NCBI RefSeq assembly: GCF_023278085.1
Contig: NZ_CP066265.1
Coordinates: 3,676,001-3,740,000 of the forward strand
Reading direction: 5' to 3'
DNA: 64,000 nucleotides
Source: Pseudomonas syringae
GTDB taxonomy: Bacteria > Pseudomonadota > Gammaproteobacteria > Pseudomonadales > Pseudomonadaceae
Shown here: positions 30,368 to 39,949 of the stretch, piece by piece
How the letters are laid out: each line of letters begins with the position of its first letter
How positions within the stretch are numbered: the stretch's first letter is position 1
The notes under the pieces: model-generated
Database searches by the model: none
What the model saw: the letters and a program-made list of their open reading frames with translations, nothing else
What the model was told of the DNA's origin: nothing
Translations under genes and position numbers: made by a program

Positions 30368-31324
30368 ATGTTCAAACGAAGCACCCTAAGCCTCGGCAGT
30401 GTCGTCCTGTGCGGCACTTTTCTCGTCGGTGGCTGTGCCAATCAGTTGTCGCAACGCAACGAACACGAAGAGCGCGTCGAGCGCAAATTGCTCGAACATA
30501 CGCTGCAAGTCGACATCGGCGAACCCAAGACCCTGGAGTTGCCGCAACGTCGCATCCGCATCCACGAACACAAATCCTTCGAGGTCACTGACTTCGAGGT
30601 CACCCGACATTATGACCGTTACACCCCGTATCAGCCTTGGCGAGAAATCTACGAGATCCCGCTCGGCGCGGTTGCAGTCGTCGCCGGAGTTGGCGCGAAC
30701 GTAGCCAATGTGTTCGCACTGGGTAATTTGCCGGAAAGCATGACCAAGGACTGGATTCATTACGGCGTGGCAGGTCTCAACCCATTCATGAATGCTCCTT
30801 CGCACGGGCGAGCCGAGCAGAATCTGGCGAGCATCGACGAAGTACAAAAAGACAAACGCATTGAGAACTCTGACCTGCCGTGGAACGAGCGTCCGGTCGT
30901 GGTCAAGGCAGGGGCCGCAACGCATGAGCTGAGCACTGATCGCAACGGCGTGTTGCGACTGAATCTGCTGGACAGCCCGTTTGCCGAACAGGATCTGAGC
31001 CATATCACTCGCTTGTACATCAGCGTCGAGGATGATCAGGACAGCGCGCACGCCAGCGCCAGCTTGCCGATCAGCCACTCGCTACGCGGCAAGTTACTGG
31101 AAGCTCACGCACTGATTTATGACGATCTCGAAGACGATGAGGTCAGCCAGTGGGTACACAGGGTCAAGCGACTCTCCGATCTGGGTCTTGAAGAGGAGGC
31201 CAGCGAGCTTGAGCAAAGCCTGATTGAGCTGACACGCAACGATCCGCAGCTGCAAGGCGAGTTTCTCAAGTCGCTGGCCAGAGACGCAGGCCGACTGGTG
31301 GCTGTCCCGACTCAAAACGAATGA
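30368..31324 (+). CDS. Putative lipoprotein of unknown function
   Basis: The 318-residue product has a signal peptide with lipobox VGGCAN (cysteine near residue 23), so it is probably an envelope lipoprotein. Hydrophobic residues 98-115 (IPLGAVAVVAGVGANVANVFALG) may form a membrane-touching loop. The C-terminal part is helical and acidic (DDLEDDEVSQW, LGLEEEASELEQSLIEL). I do not recognise a domain. It follows proS by 66 bases in the same direction; a gene of this type stands next to proS in P. aeruginosa too. Confidence 0.75.
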   Translation: MFKRSTLSLGSVVLCGTFLVGGCANQLSQRNEHEERVERKLLEHTLQVDIGEPKTLELPQRRIRIHEHKSFEVTDFEVTRHYDRYTPYQPWREIYEIPLGAVAVVAGVGANVANVFALGNLPESMTKDWIHYGVAGLNPFMNAPSHGRAEQNLASIDEVQKDKRIENSDLPWNERPVVVKAGAATHELSTDRNGVLRLNLLDSPFAEQDLSHITRLYISVEDDQDSAHASASLPISHSLRGKLLEAHALIYDDLEDDEVSQWVHRVKRLSDLGLEEEASELEQSLIELTRNDPQLQGEFLKSLARDAGRLVAVPTQNE

Positions 31325-31360
31325 TGTGCCTGGCCGTGTGAGCCCCGGCACAGCCAGCCG

Positions 31361-32422
31361 TTAACGCGAGAACAATTCCAGCTGTTCGTGCGCTGCACGC
31401 AGATCGTGCAGGCGCACCCCGACACCCAGCAGTCGAACCGGCTTGCCGCCACGGGCAAAGGCTTGTGCCAGCAGTTGCTCATAGCTGCCCAGATCCCTGC
31501 CAGCCCCGGATTGCTCAAGCGTTGTCTGAGTGAAATCATGGAATTTCACTTTCACGAACGGTTTGCCGGGCCGGTACTGCCCTTCCATTCGGTCCATGCG
31601 CGCTGTCAGGGTTTCCAGCAAGGCAGGCAGTTTTTCGAGGCAGGCCGTCAGATCGGGCAAGTCGGTATCGTAGGTATTTTCGACACTGACAGACTGACGG
31701 CGACTGTCGTTATGCACCGGACGATCATCTATACCGTGCGCCAGGCTCCAGAGACGCTCACCAAAACTGCCGAACTCGCGCACCAGTGCGAGCTTGCTGC
31801 GGCCTCGCAGATCTGCGCAGTCGACGATCCCCAGTCGACCCAGTTTGTCTGCGGTGACCTTTCCTACGCCATGCAACTTGGTCACGGGTAGCGAGGCGAC
31901 AAAATCTTCAACCTGATCCGGGGTAATCACGAACAACCCGTTGGGTTTCTTCCAGTCACTGGCGATCTTGGCCAGAAACTTGTTGGGCGCCACGCCTGCC
32001 GAGACCGTGATATGCAATTGATTCGAAACACGACGGCGAATGTCCTGCGCGATACGCGTGGCACTGCCGGAAAAGTGGCCAGCATCCGACACATCCAGGA
32101 ATGCCTCATCCAGCGACAATGGCTCGATCAGGTCGGTGTAGTCGCGAAAGATGGTGTGAATTTCGCGTGATGCTTCTTTATAGGCATCCATGCGCGGCTT
32201 GACGATCGTCAGGTCTGGGCACAGCTTGAGCGCGTGCCGGGAAGACATGGCTGAGCGTACGCCGTAGGCGCGCGCCTCATAATTGCAGGTAGCAATCACC
32301 CCGCGTCGATCAGCCGAGCCGCCCACTGCGAGAGGCTTGCCTGCGAGCTCGGGCTCGTCGCGCATTTCAATGGCTGCATAGAAGCAGTCACAGTCGATGT
32401 GGATGATCTTGCGCTGCGTCAT
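31361..32422 (-). CDS. dinB: DNA polymerase IV
   Basis: DinB is the Y-family translesion polymerase. The 353-residue protein has the catalytic motifs IIHIDCDCFYAAIEMRD (first aspartate) and EPLSLDEAFLDVS (second acidic pair), the steric YEARAYGVRSAM segment, a helix-hairpin-helix thumb (LHGVGKVTADKLGRLGI) and the little-finger domain. It ends with the typical clamp-binding peptide (QLELF). No perfect LexA box was found just upstream, so SOS control cannot be read here. Confidence 0.96.
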   Translation of the reverse strand: MTQRKIIHIDCDCFYAAIEMRDEPELAGKPLAVGGSADRRGVIATCNYEARAYGVRSAMSSRHALKLCPDLTIVKPRMDAYKEASREIHTIFRDYTDLIEPLSLDEAFLDVSDAGHFSGSATRIAQDIRRRVSNQLHITVSAGVAPNKFLAKIASDWKKPNGLFVITPDQVEDFVASLPVTKLHGVGKVTADKLGRLGIVDCADLRGRSKLALVREFGSFGERLWSLAHGIDDRPVHNDSRRQSVSVENTYDTDLPDLTACLEKLPALLETLTARMDRMEGQYRPGKPFVKVKFHDFTQTTLEQSGAGRDLGSYEQLLAQAFARGGKPVRLLGVGVRLHDLRAAHEQLELFSR

Positions 32423-32642
32423 GACCTGATGCGTTTCGGAAATCCATGGCCGCGCAGTATCTCACCCGTATCGTCAAGTAACACTTATATGATGCGACAG
32501 ACTGCCGAAAAATAACGCTGCTGACCCGTAAACGCCATTCTCACGGCCAGATAAACCCGCCACACGGGCGTCAAAGCGCTATCAGCCCGTTGCACTGCCT
32601 TGCTAACCGATTGAAGAAAAAGCACTTTTCTAAAACTAACCG

Positions 32643-32670
32643 TTGACACCTCGCCATCTCTCTGTAGAAT
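32643..32670 (+). promoter_or_regulatory. Sigma-70 promoter of the first initiator tRNA
   Basis: TTGACA, a 16-base spacer and TAGAAT, 13 bases before the mature tRNA. The same layout recurs at the second copy. Confidence 0.85.
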
Positions 32671-32683
32671 GCCGCCACACAGA

Positions 32684-32760
<77 letters not shown>

Positions 32761-32767
32761 AACATCA

Positions 32768-32799
32768 AAAAAGGCTACTCGAAAGAGTGGCCTTTTTTG
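32768..32799 (+). terminator. Terminator of initiator tRNA copy 1
   Basis: AAGGCTACTC-GAAA-GAGTGGCCTT, ten paired bases with one G-T and a GNRA loop, then six T. Confidence 0.9.
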
Positions 32800-32929
32800 T
32801 GCGCGACTGAAAAGTGCTGCTTACTATGCTCTGAAGCTGATTGCGCGGCGTTGCGCAAACGTGTGAAACGGAGCTCAGGCTATGATAGTGCCTGCATCTC
32901 TTGCGTATGAAGTAGGCGATAACGCTCCA

Positions 32930-32987
32930 ATGTGTGACGCGGAGCGTCACGAACTGCATTCCCACGCGGAGCGTGAGGAACGAGCGG
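32930..32987. repeat. Dispersed P. syringae-type repeat
   Basis: The element consists of two related dyads (GACGCGGAGCGTC and CACGCGGAGCGTG) joined by ACGAACTGCATTCC. I recognise this sequence as a frequent intergenic repeat in P. syringae genomes (memory, not searched). Confidence 0.65.
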
Positions 32988-33187
32988 TACCAGGGAGAAC
33001 ACTTCTCGTTGCTGGGGGCGGGGCGATAGCTATCGCGGTCTGAGCCCCGTTTTTTTGACTCATCGGGACTGGTGTATAACGATGGGCGCTCTACCCGGGC
33101 ACGCAGTTCCGGACGCTATCCGTCGATCCTGATCACGTCACACGGCGCTCGCTCAACGCCTCATTTATCTGTTTTTTGTATTAAGGG

Positions 33188-33215
33188 TTGACACTTCGGC
33201 GTTCGGCTGTAGAAT
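33188..33215 (+). promoter_or_regulatory. Sigma-70 promoter of the second initiator tRNA
   Basis: TTGACA, 16-base spacer, TAGAAT. The -10 and the following GCCGCCACACAGA are identical to copy 1, while the spacer differs. Confidence 0.85.
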
Positions 33216-33228
33216 GCCGCCACACAGA

Positions 33229-33305
<77 letters not shown>

Positions 33306-33312
33306 AACATCA

Positions 33313-33343
33313 AGAAAGGCTACTCGAAAGAGTGGCCTTTTTT
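33313..33343 (+). terminator. Terminator of initiator tRNA copy 2
   Basis: The same GAAA-loop hairpin as in copy 1, with a T run. Confidence 0.9.
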
Positions 33344-33655
33344 GTTTCCGATCGAAAAAGCCTTCAGGCACTGGCTAACTGTCTGACAAAAAAGGCTTTT
33401 TCCTCTGCCCTTTGAAACCCTATCATCACCGCTGTAACGTAATGTGATCGGCGACGACAGTTTTTGCAGGCGCTGCCGATAGGCTGTTACTAAGCTGAAT
33501 CACTACTGAACCACAGCTGAACAGCTTTACCCGGTTTGAATCGTTATTCGCTCGTTAGACGTTGACGCGCTAACATCCTGAAATATTTTTTGCGTAGGGA
33601 TTGGTAACTTGGCTGTATACCTCCATCCTGTCGCGCACGATCCAAGGAGTGATTG
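33344..33655. other. Intergenic region upstream of mprF
   Basis: No gene is supported in these 312 bases. The region becomes A+T-richer toward mprF (TGAAATATTTTTTG) and ends with the ribosome binding site CCAAGGAGTG. No operator was recognised. Confidence 0.5.
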
Positions 33656-36298
33656 ATGCGCGACAACACGTCAGATTCCCATAAAGCAGTTGATGCCGAA
33701 CCACCCAGCACCCCACCGCGCCTGCACTGGCGGGAGCTGCTAAGCAAATACCGACAGCCTATCGGGCTGGCGGTGATGCTGCTGTTGTTCGGCCTGGCCT
33801 TGATTGCTTGCCGCCATATGCTGGTCGAAATGGACTGGTATGCGCTGCACGATTCGCTGTTCGCGGTCCCCCTGCCCGCTCTGGGCGGTGCATTGCTGGC
33901 TGCGGTGGTTGGCTACGTCATCCTGATGGGCTATGAACTGTCCGCCAGTCGGTATGCCAATGTCGACCTTCCCGTAAAAACGCTGCTGCTCGGCGGTTTC
34001 ACTTCATTTGCCATCGGCAATGCGGTGGGCCTTTCGATGCTGTCTGGCGGATCGGTGCGTTACCGCCTGTATTCACGCTATGGCGTGGGCGCGATCGAAA
34101 TTGCCCGGATGACTGTGTTTGCCAGCCTGTCGCTGGGCTGCGCATTGCCACCACTGGCTGCACTGGCGACGCTGAGCAACCTGTCTGGCGCGTCGCTGGC
34201 GCTCAAGCTTCCGGTGGAAATTCTGGCTGTAGTTGCCACAGCGGTACTGGCTGGCAGCCTCCTGCTGGCGGTCTTTATTTACCGCCGTCGCTTGCCGGAA
34301 CAGGACATCCCGCACAACATCCTGGTCCGCCTCGGTCGCCGCACTCTGCGTCTGCCGGACTTGAAGCTGACCCTGATCCAGCTGGTGATTACCGCACTGG
34401 ACGTTGCCGCTGCAGCGATGGTGCTTTATCTCTTGCTGCCGCATGCGCCGCCGCTCGGCGCATTCATCCTGATTTACCTGTTGGCTCTCGCTGCGGGCGT
34501 ACTCAGCCATGTGCCGGGTGGCGTCGGCGTGTTCGAGGCGATCCTGCTGGCGGCGTTTGCCAACGAACTGGGCGCTGCGCCGCTGGCAGCTGCGCTGCTG
34601 CTGTACCGCCTGATCTACGTGGTACTGCCGCTGTTGCTGGCCTGTCTGACCCTGTTGTTCACCGAAGCCCAGCGCCTGCTACCCACCAAACAGGCCATGC
34701 GCGTCGCCTCGGGGTTGGCGGCGCCCATTCTGGCACTCCTGGTTTTCTTGTCGGGGGTGGTGCTGCTCTTCTCTGGTGCCACCCCTGAAATCGATACCCG
34801 ACTGGAAAACGTCGGCTTCATGATCCCGCACCGACTGATCGATGCCTCGCACTTTGGTGCCAGTCTGGTCGGCGTGCTGTGTCTGCTGCTCGCCCAAGGC
34901 TTGCGCCGACGGCTTTCAGCGGCGTGGATGCTGACGGTGATTCTGTTGTTGGTGGGCGCACTGCTGTCGATGCTGAAGGGTTTCGACTGGGAGGAAGCCA
35001 GCCTGCTGCTGTTGACCGCTGGCCTGCTGGCAATCTTCCGTCGCTCGTTTTATCGCCCGAGCCGCCTGCTGGAGTTGCCGTTCTCGCCGCTCTATCTGAT
35101 CGCCAGTATCTGTGTGGTCGGTGCCTCGATCTGGCTGCTGCTGTTCGCTTATCAGGACGTGCCCTACAGCCACCAGCTCTGGTGGCAGTTCACACTCGAT
35201 GCCGACGCTCCGCGTGGCCTGCGCTCAGCTCTGGGCAGCGCAGTGCTGCTGGTCGTGGTGTCCTTGACCTGGCTGCTGCGCACCGCGAGACCGGTGATCA
35301 AGCTGCCCGACCCCGAGGATCTGGACAAGGCAGCTGAAATTCTCAAGGCCTCCAGCCAACCCGATGGCGGACTGGTGCTCACCGGTGACAAGGCGATTCT
35401 GTTTCACCCGGCGGGCAACGCGTTTCTGATGTATTCGCATCGCGGACGCAGCTTGGTGGCGCTGTACGACCCGATTGGACCGACTCAGCAGCGCGCCGAA
35501 CTGATCTGGCAATTCCGCGACCTGTGCGACGTGCACCATGCCCGCCCGGTGTTCTACCAGGTGCGCGCAGAGAACCTGCCGTTTTACATGGACATCGGCC
35601 TGACCGCCATCAAGCTCGGCGAAGAAGCGCGCGTTGACCTGCGACGTTTTGACATCGAAGCCAAGGGCAAGGAAATGAAAGACTTGCGTTACACCTGGAA
35701 TCGGGGTGGACGCGATGGTCTCTCGCTGGAAATCTACGAACCGGGCCAAGCGCCGCTCGATGAATTGAAAGTGATTTCCGATGCCTGGCTGACCGGCAAG
35801 AACGTGCGCGAGAAAGGCTTCTCCCTCGGCCGCTTCAGCCCCGGGTATCTGAAATATTTCCGCATTGCCATCGTCCACTTTCAAGGCAAGCCCGTCGCCT
35901 TTTCCAACCTGCTGGAAACCACCAGCCCGGAACTGGCCAGCCTTGACCTGATGCGCTCTCACCCGGATGCACCGAAGCTGACCATGGAGTTCATGATGGT
36001 TGGCCTGATCCTGCATTACAAAGCCCAAGGCTATGCACGCTTCAGCCTGGGCATGGTGCCGTTGTCCGGCCTGCAACCTCGACGGGGCGCGCCGATCACC
36101 CAGCGCCTGGGTTCGATGATCTTCCGTCGTGGCGAACAGCTTTACAACTTCCAGGGACTGCGCCGCTTCAAGGACAAGTTTCAGCCCGACTGGGAACCTC
36201 GCTATATGGCCGTGCCTGCCGGACTCGATCCGCTTGTCGCACTGGCTGACACCGCCGCCCTGATTGCGGGCGGCCTGACTGGATTGGTGAAACGCTGA
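33656..36298 (+). CDS. mprF: Bifunctional aminoacyl-phosphatidylglycerol synthase/flippase MprF
   Basis: MprF transfers an amino acid from charged tRNA to phosphatidylglycerol and flips the product, lowering the negative surface charge and giving tolerance to cationic peptides. In P. aeruginosa the product is alanyl-PG. The 880-residue protein has about 14 membrane segments in residues 30-535 (flippase; HVPGGVGVFEAILL is a family motif) and the cytoplasmic synthase domain (DUF2156/GNAT-like) in the rest (VKVISDAWLTGK-like, GEEARVDLRRFDIEAKGKEMKDLR). AAGGAGT precedes the ATG at 33656. It overlaps the VirJ-type gene by one base. Confidence 0.94.
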   Translation: MRDNTSDSHKAVDAEPPSTPPRLHWRELLSKYRQPIGLAVMLLLFGLALIACRHMLVEMDWYALHDSLFAVPLPALGGALLAAVVGYVILMGYELSASRYANVDLPVKTLLLGGFTSFAIGNAVGLSMLSGGSVRYRLYSRYGVGAIEIARMTVFASLSLGCALPPLAALATLSNLSGASLALKLPVEILAVVATAVLAGSLLLAVFIYRRRLPEQDIPHNILVRLGRRTLRLPDLKLTLIQLVITALDVAAAAMVLYLLLPHAPPLGAFILIYLLALAAGVLSHVPGGVGVFEAILLAAFANELGAAPLAAALLLYRLIYVVLPLLLACLTLLFTEAQRLLPTKQAMRVASGLAAPILALLVFLSGVVLLFSGATPEIDTRLENVGFMIPHRLIDASHFGASLVGVLCLLLAQGLRRRLSAAWMLTVILLLVGALLSMLKGFDWEEASLLLLTAGLLAIFRRSFYRPSRLLELPFSPLYLIASICVVGASIWLLLFAYQDVPYSHQLWWQFTLDADAPRGLRSALGSAVLLVVVSLTWLLRTARPVIKLPDPEDLDKAAEILKASSQPDGGLVLTGDKAILFHPAGNAFLMYSHRGRSLVALYDPIGPTQQRAELIWQFRDLCDVHHARPVFYQVRAENLPFYMDIGLTAIKLGEEARVDLRRFDIEAKGKEMKDLRYTWNRGGRDGLSLEIYEPGQAPLDELKVISDAWLTGKNVREKGFSLGRFSPGYLKYFRIAIVHFQGKPVAFSNLLETTSPELASLDLMRSHPDAPKLTMEFMMVGLILHYKAQGYARFSLGMVPLSGLQPRRGAPITQRLGSMIFRRGEQLYNFQGLRRFKDKFQPDWEPRYMAVPAGLDPLVALADTAALIAGGLTGLVKR

Positions 36299-37632
36299 TG
36301 ATTCGACGCTCCTGGCGCCTTTTGCTTGCAGTACTGGTAATTGTTCTTTTAGCCGTAGCTTTGGGAATATGGATCTGGAACCGCCCCGCTCCACCTGCAT
36401 CGCTGGAACACCTGAACCTGGAAGGCGGCGCGCCGCTGACCAGCGTGACACCGGCTACCCGCGTCAAAACCCGCATTGCGCTGGCCGTGACCGCTGAAGA
36501 GATGCTCACCGACAAGCAATTGCTGGCCGTCAGCAAAGACGCGTCGGCACGCATCATTCAGGTGGTGTTGCCCAAGGATGACTGCGTCCTGCAACAGAAG
36601 ACCTTTCAGGCGGCGCTGGAGAAACTGGACGGCCCGGCACAGGTTGTCGGCGGCATAGGCCCTGGTGCAACACTGGCGTGGCGCTGGCTGGCCGAACAGA
36701 CCGATGACAAGGCCCAGGCCATTTCGGTGGGCTTTGCGCTTGAGCACGTCTCCAATCCGCCGCCGGTTCTGGAAGAGGACGAGAAACCGCCACAGATCTG
36801 CGACGTACCATTGCCGCAGAAAGCGCCGCACGGGCACTGGCTGGCAGCATGGAACGATGCTCCGGATGATCCGAGTGCGGCCTTCGTGCGCGATCAGACC
36901 AATGCCGACACCAGCATCAGTGACTACGACATTCCCCTGCCGCAGGTTCTCAACACTGAGCTGCGCCATCTGCTGCTCGGCGAGAACGACAGCGGTGGCC
37001 TGGGCATTCCAGTCGTGGAAGTCCCGGCCAGCCAGCCGTCCGATACCGTGACGTTGTTCATGTCCGGCGACGGCGGCTGGCGCGACCTGGACAAGGTAGT
37101 GGCGGGTGACATGGCCAAGATGGGCTATCCGGTGGTTGGCATCGACGTGCTGCGCTACTACTGGGAGCACAAGACCCCGGAGCAGACCGCCGTGGATCTG
37201 ACCGACCTGATGAACCACTACCGGCAGAAATGGGGCACCAAGCGTTTCATCCTGGCAGGTTACTCATTCGGCGCGGACGTCATGCCGGCGATCTACAACC
37301 GTCTGGCCGCGGACGACCAGAATCGGGTCGACGCGATCATTCTGCTGGCCTTCGCCCGCACCGGCAGCTTCGAGATTCACGTCGACGGCTGGCTCGGCAA
37401 CGCAGGCAAGGAAGCGACCACCGGGCAGGAAATGGCAAAACTACCCGCTGCCAAGGTGTTCTGCGTCTATGGCGTCGAAGAGAAGAAGGACAGCGGCTGC
37501 ACCGACACCACCGCAGTCGGCGAGGCCGTTCAGTTGCCCGGCGGTCATCACTTCGATGAAGACTACCCGGCACTGGCCAAACGCCTGATCGACGCCATCA
37601 ACAAGCGTCAGGGCAAGGCCGCTGCCCAGTAA
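36298..37632 (+). CDS. VirJ/AcvB-type periplasmic aminoacyl-PG hydrolase
   Basis: This 444-residue protein has an N-terminal signal anchor (LLLAVLVIVLLAVALGIWIW) and a C-terminal VirJ alpha/beta-hydrolase domain with VTLFMSGDGGWRDLDK and the nucleophile motif GYSFG (Ser323). The P. aeruginosa counterpart next to mprF hydrolyses alanyl-PG, and Agrobacterium AcvB hydrolyses lysyl-PG. The start ATG overlaps the mprF stop (TGATG), so synthesis and removal of the lipid are coupled in one operon. A terminator follows. Confidence 0.88.
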   Translation: MIRRSWRLLLAVLVIVLLAVALGIWIWNRPAPPASLEHLNLEGGAPLTSVTPATRVKTRIALAVTAEEMLTDKQLLAVSKDASARIIQVVLPKDDCVLQQKTFQAALEKLDGPAQVVGGIGPGATLAWRWLAEQTDDKAQAISVGFALEHVSNPPPVLEEDEKPPQICDVPLPQKAPHGHWLAAWNDAPDDPSAAFVRDQTNADTSISDYDIPLPQVLNTELRHLLLGENDSGGLGIPVVEVPASQPSDTVTLFMSGDGGWRDLDKVVAGDMAKMGYPVVGIDVLRYYWEHKTPEQTAVDLTDLMNHYRQKWGTKRFILAGYSFGADVMPAIYNRLAADDQNRVDAIILLAFARTGSFEIHVDGWLGNAGKEATTGQEMAKLPAAKVFCVYGVEEKKDSGCTDTTAVGEAVQLPGGHHFDEDYPALAKRLIDAINKRQGKAAAQ

Positions 37633-37660
37633 GCGTTTGCTTACGGAAAGCTGAAGGCAC

Positions 37661-37699
37661 AAAAAATCCCGGCACCGTGAGGTTGCCGGGATTTTTTTG
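37661..37699 (+). terminator. Bidirectional terminator between the mprF operon and kup
   Basis: AATCCCGGCA / TGCCGGGATT with A and T runs on both sides, between convergent genes. Confidence 0.88.
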
Positions 37700-37728
37700 T
37701 CTGCACGTCAGGGCTTATGCCTGCACGT

Positions 37729-39624
37729 TTACATCTCGACCTGCGTACCCAACTCGATCACACGGTTGAACGGCAGTTTGAAGAAGCGCAGGTTGCCGTT
37801 GGCATTCTTGAGCATGAAGGCGAACAACGCCTCGCGCCAACGGGCCATGCCATCCATCTTGGACGGGATCACGGTTTCTCGACTGAGGAAGTAGGTGGTG
37901 CGCATCGGACTGAAATCCAGCTCGGCCAGGTGACACAACGTCAGTGCAGCAGGCACATCCGGCTCGTCAATGAAACCGAAGTGCAGAATGACCCGATAGA
38001 AGCCTTCCCCGTAGGACTCCACCTCGAAACGCTGTGCGGCAGGCACACGCGGCGTGTCTTCATACACCACTGTCAGCAGCACCACCTGCTCATGCAGCAC
38101 TTGGTTATGCAGCATGTTATGCAGCAGCGCATGAGGGACGGCGTCCGAACGTGCGGTCAGGAACACCGCCGTACCTTGCACGCGATGTGGCGGCTGCACG
38201 CGGATGCTGCCGATGAAGATCGGCAATGGCAGCCCGCCCTCATCGATACGCTCGGCCAGCAGTTGTTTGCCACGCTTCCAGGTGGTCATGAGAATGAACA
38301 GCACCGCACCGGCAAGCACCGGGAAAGCGCCGCCCTGGAAGATTTTCGGCACGTTGGCTGCGAAGAACAGACCGTCCACCAGCAACAGGCAGATCAACAG
38401 CGGCACGGCCAGCAAAGGCGGCCACTTCCAGAGCATCAGCATGACCGTCGACACCAAAATCGTGGTGCAGAGCATGGTCCCGGTGACCGCAACGCCATAC
38501 GCAGAAGCCAGCGCCCCGGACGACTCGAAGCCGATGACCAGCATGATCACACCCGCCATCAGCGCCCAGTTCACAGCGCCGATATAAATCTGGCCTTGCG
38601 CGTCGCTGGACGTGTGCTGAATGTGCATCCGCGGGATGTAACCCAGTTGAATGGCTTGCAACGTCATCGAGAACGCGCCGGAAATCACTGCCTGGGAGGC
38701 GATGATGGTCGCCATGGTCGACAGCCCGATCAGCGGCAACAGCGCCCAGCCAGGCGCCAGCAGGTAGAACGGGTTACGTACCGCTTCAGGGTTACCCAGC
38801 ACCAACGCGCCTTGCCCGAAATAGTTAAGCAGCAGCGCGGGTAATACGAGGATGAACCAGGCGCGGGAGATCGGTTTGCGGCCAAAATGCCCCATGTCGG
38901 CGTACAGCGCTTCGGCACCGGTCAACGCCAGCACGACAGCGCCCAGAATGGCGACGCCGATCCCGGGGTGAATGATGAAGAAATGAACGCCCCAAGCCGG
39001 GTTGACGGCCTTCAGTACTTCAGGTGACTGCATGATGCCGTAAACACCCAGCGCACCCAGCACCAAAAACCAGATCACCATGACCGGCCCGAATAACACC
39101 CCGATACGCGCGGTGCCATGACGCTGGATCAGAAACAGCCCCACCAGCACAATCAACGCCATGGGCACGATCCAGTGATCAAGTCCGTCGAAGGCCAGCT
39201 CCAGCCCTTCCATCGCCGAGAGTACCGAGACCGCCGGGGTGATCATGCTGTCGCCGTAGAACAGCGCAGCACCGAACAGGCCGAACACCACCATCATCAT
39301 TTGCAGCCGGGGATGCTTGGCCGATGCACGACGCGCCAGCGCCATCAACGCCATGATGCCGCCCTCGCCCTGGTTATCCGCACGCAGTACGAACGCCATG
39401 TACTTGAAGGACACGACCCAGATCAGCGACCAGAAGATCAGCGACAACACGCCAAGTATCGCGTCGTGGGTGACCTCCACACCGTAGCCACCCTGAAACA
39501 CCTCTTTTAGGGTGTACAGCGGGCTGGTGCCGATGTCCCCGTAAACCACCCCCACTGCTGCGATCAGCAGCCCTATGGGCTTCGCAGTGCCTCCGGCCTC
39601 GGCATGACTGTTTGCTTGACTCAT
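37729..39624 (-). CDS. kup: Low-affinity potassium transporter Kup
   Basis: Kup takes up K+ with protons. The 631-residue protein has about 12 membrane segments in its first 440 residues, with the family motifs [17 protein letters not shown] at the N-terminus, [27 protein letters not shown] and [15 protein letters not shown], then a cytoplasmic C-terminal domain. The ATG at 39624 lies just after an AGTGG-like site. It is monocistronic and stands next to rimO, as in other Pseudomonas. Confidence 0.95.
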   Translation of the reverse strand: MSQANSHAEAGGTAKPIGLLIAAVGVVYGDIGTSPLYTLKEVFQGGYGVEVTHDAILGVLSLIFWSLIWVVSFKYMAFVLRADNQGEGGIMALMALARRASAKHPRLQMMMVVFGLFGAALFYGDSMITPAVSVLSAMEGLELAFDGLDHWIVPMALIVLVGLFLIQRHGTARIGVLFGPVMVIWFLVLGALGVYGIMQSPEVLKAVNPAWGVHFFIIHPGIGVAILGAVVLALTGAEALYADMGHFGRKPISRAWFILVLPALLLNYFGQGALVLGNPEAVRNPFYLLAPGWALLPLIGLSTMATIIASQAVISGAFSMTLQAIQLGYIPRMHIQHTSSDAQGQIYIGAVNWALMAGVIMLVIGFESSGALASAYGVAVTGTMLCTTILVSTVMLMLWKWPPLLAVPLLICLLLVDGLFFAANVPKIFQGGAFPVLAGAVLFILMTTWKRGKQLLAERIDEGGLPLPIFIGSIRVQPPHRVQGTAVFLTARSDAVPHALLHNMLHNQVLHEQVVLLTVVYEDTPRVPAAQRFEVESYGEGFYRVILHFGFIDEPDVPAALTLCHLAELDFSPMRTTYFLSRETVIPSKMDGMARWREALFAFMLKNANGNLRFFKLPFNRVIELGTQVEM

Positions 39625-39949
39625 CCACTACTCCCGGAAAACAGACATGAGGTTCAACAGACTGTGAACATCACAACGCGTAACAATTCAGATTCAGCCA
39701 GACATTGACACGCCTGACCTCGAAGGCGCGAAGCATAACGCAGCATTGGCTGTAATTCTTGGTGAAACGCAAGTCAGGCGCATGACGAGGCCTTTACGCA
39801 CATTCCATGCAGCCCCGGCTTCTTGCTGAGCGACTTTCAATGAACGGTGCCAATAGCGGCCGGTCACTTAGATAAGCCTGTCGCTATTGGGGTCATCAAG
39901 CACCGCATCGACGTCCGGCCGCCCTGACTATCCTGACCGAGAAGCACCT
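39625..39949. other. Divergent intergenic region kup / catalase-like gene
   Basis: No gene is supported in these 325 bases, which must hold both promoters. An open frame extends 21 codons upstream of the catalase-like start without family features. Confidence 0.4.

Larger units (their letters stand above)
32761..33228. other. Spacer between the two initiator tRNA genes
   Basis: No gene is supported here. The spacer holds the first tRNA terminator, a dispersed repeat at 32930-32987 and the second tRNA promoter. Confidence 0.6.

Noticed and set aside
31361..32480. LexA box for dinB
   Set aside because: dinB is SOS-controlled in many bacteria, but no CTGT-N8-ACAG site was found in the 60 bases upstream.
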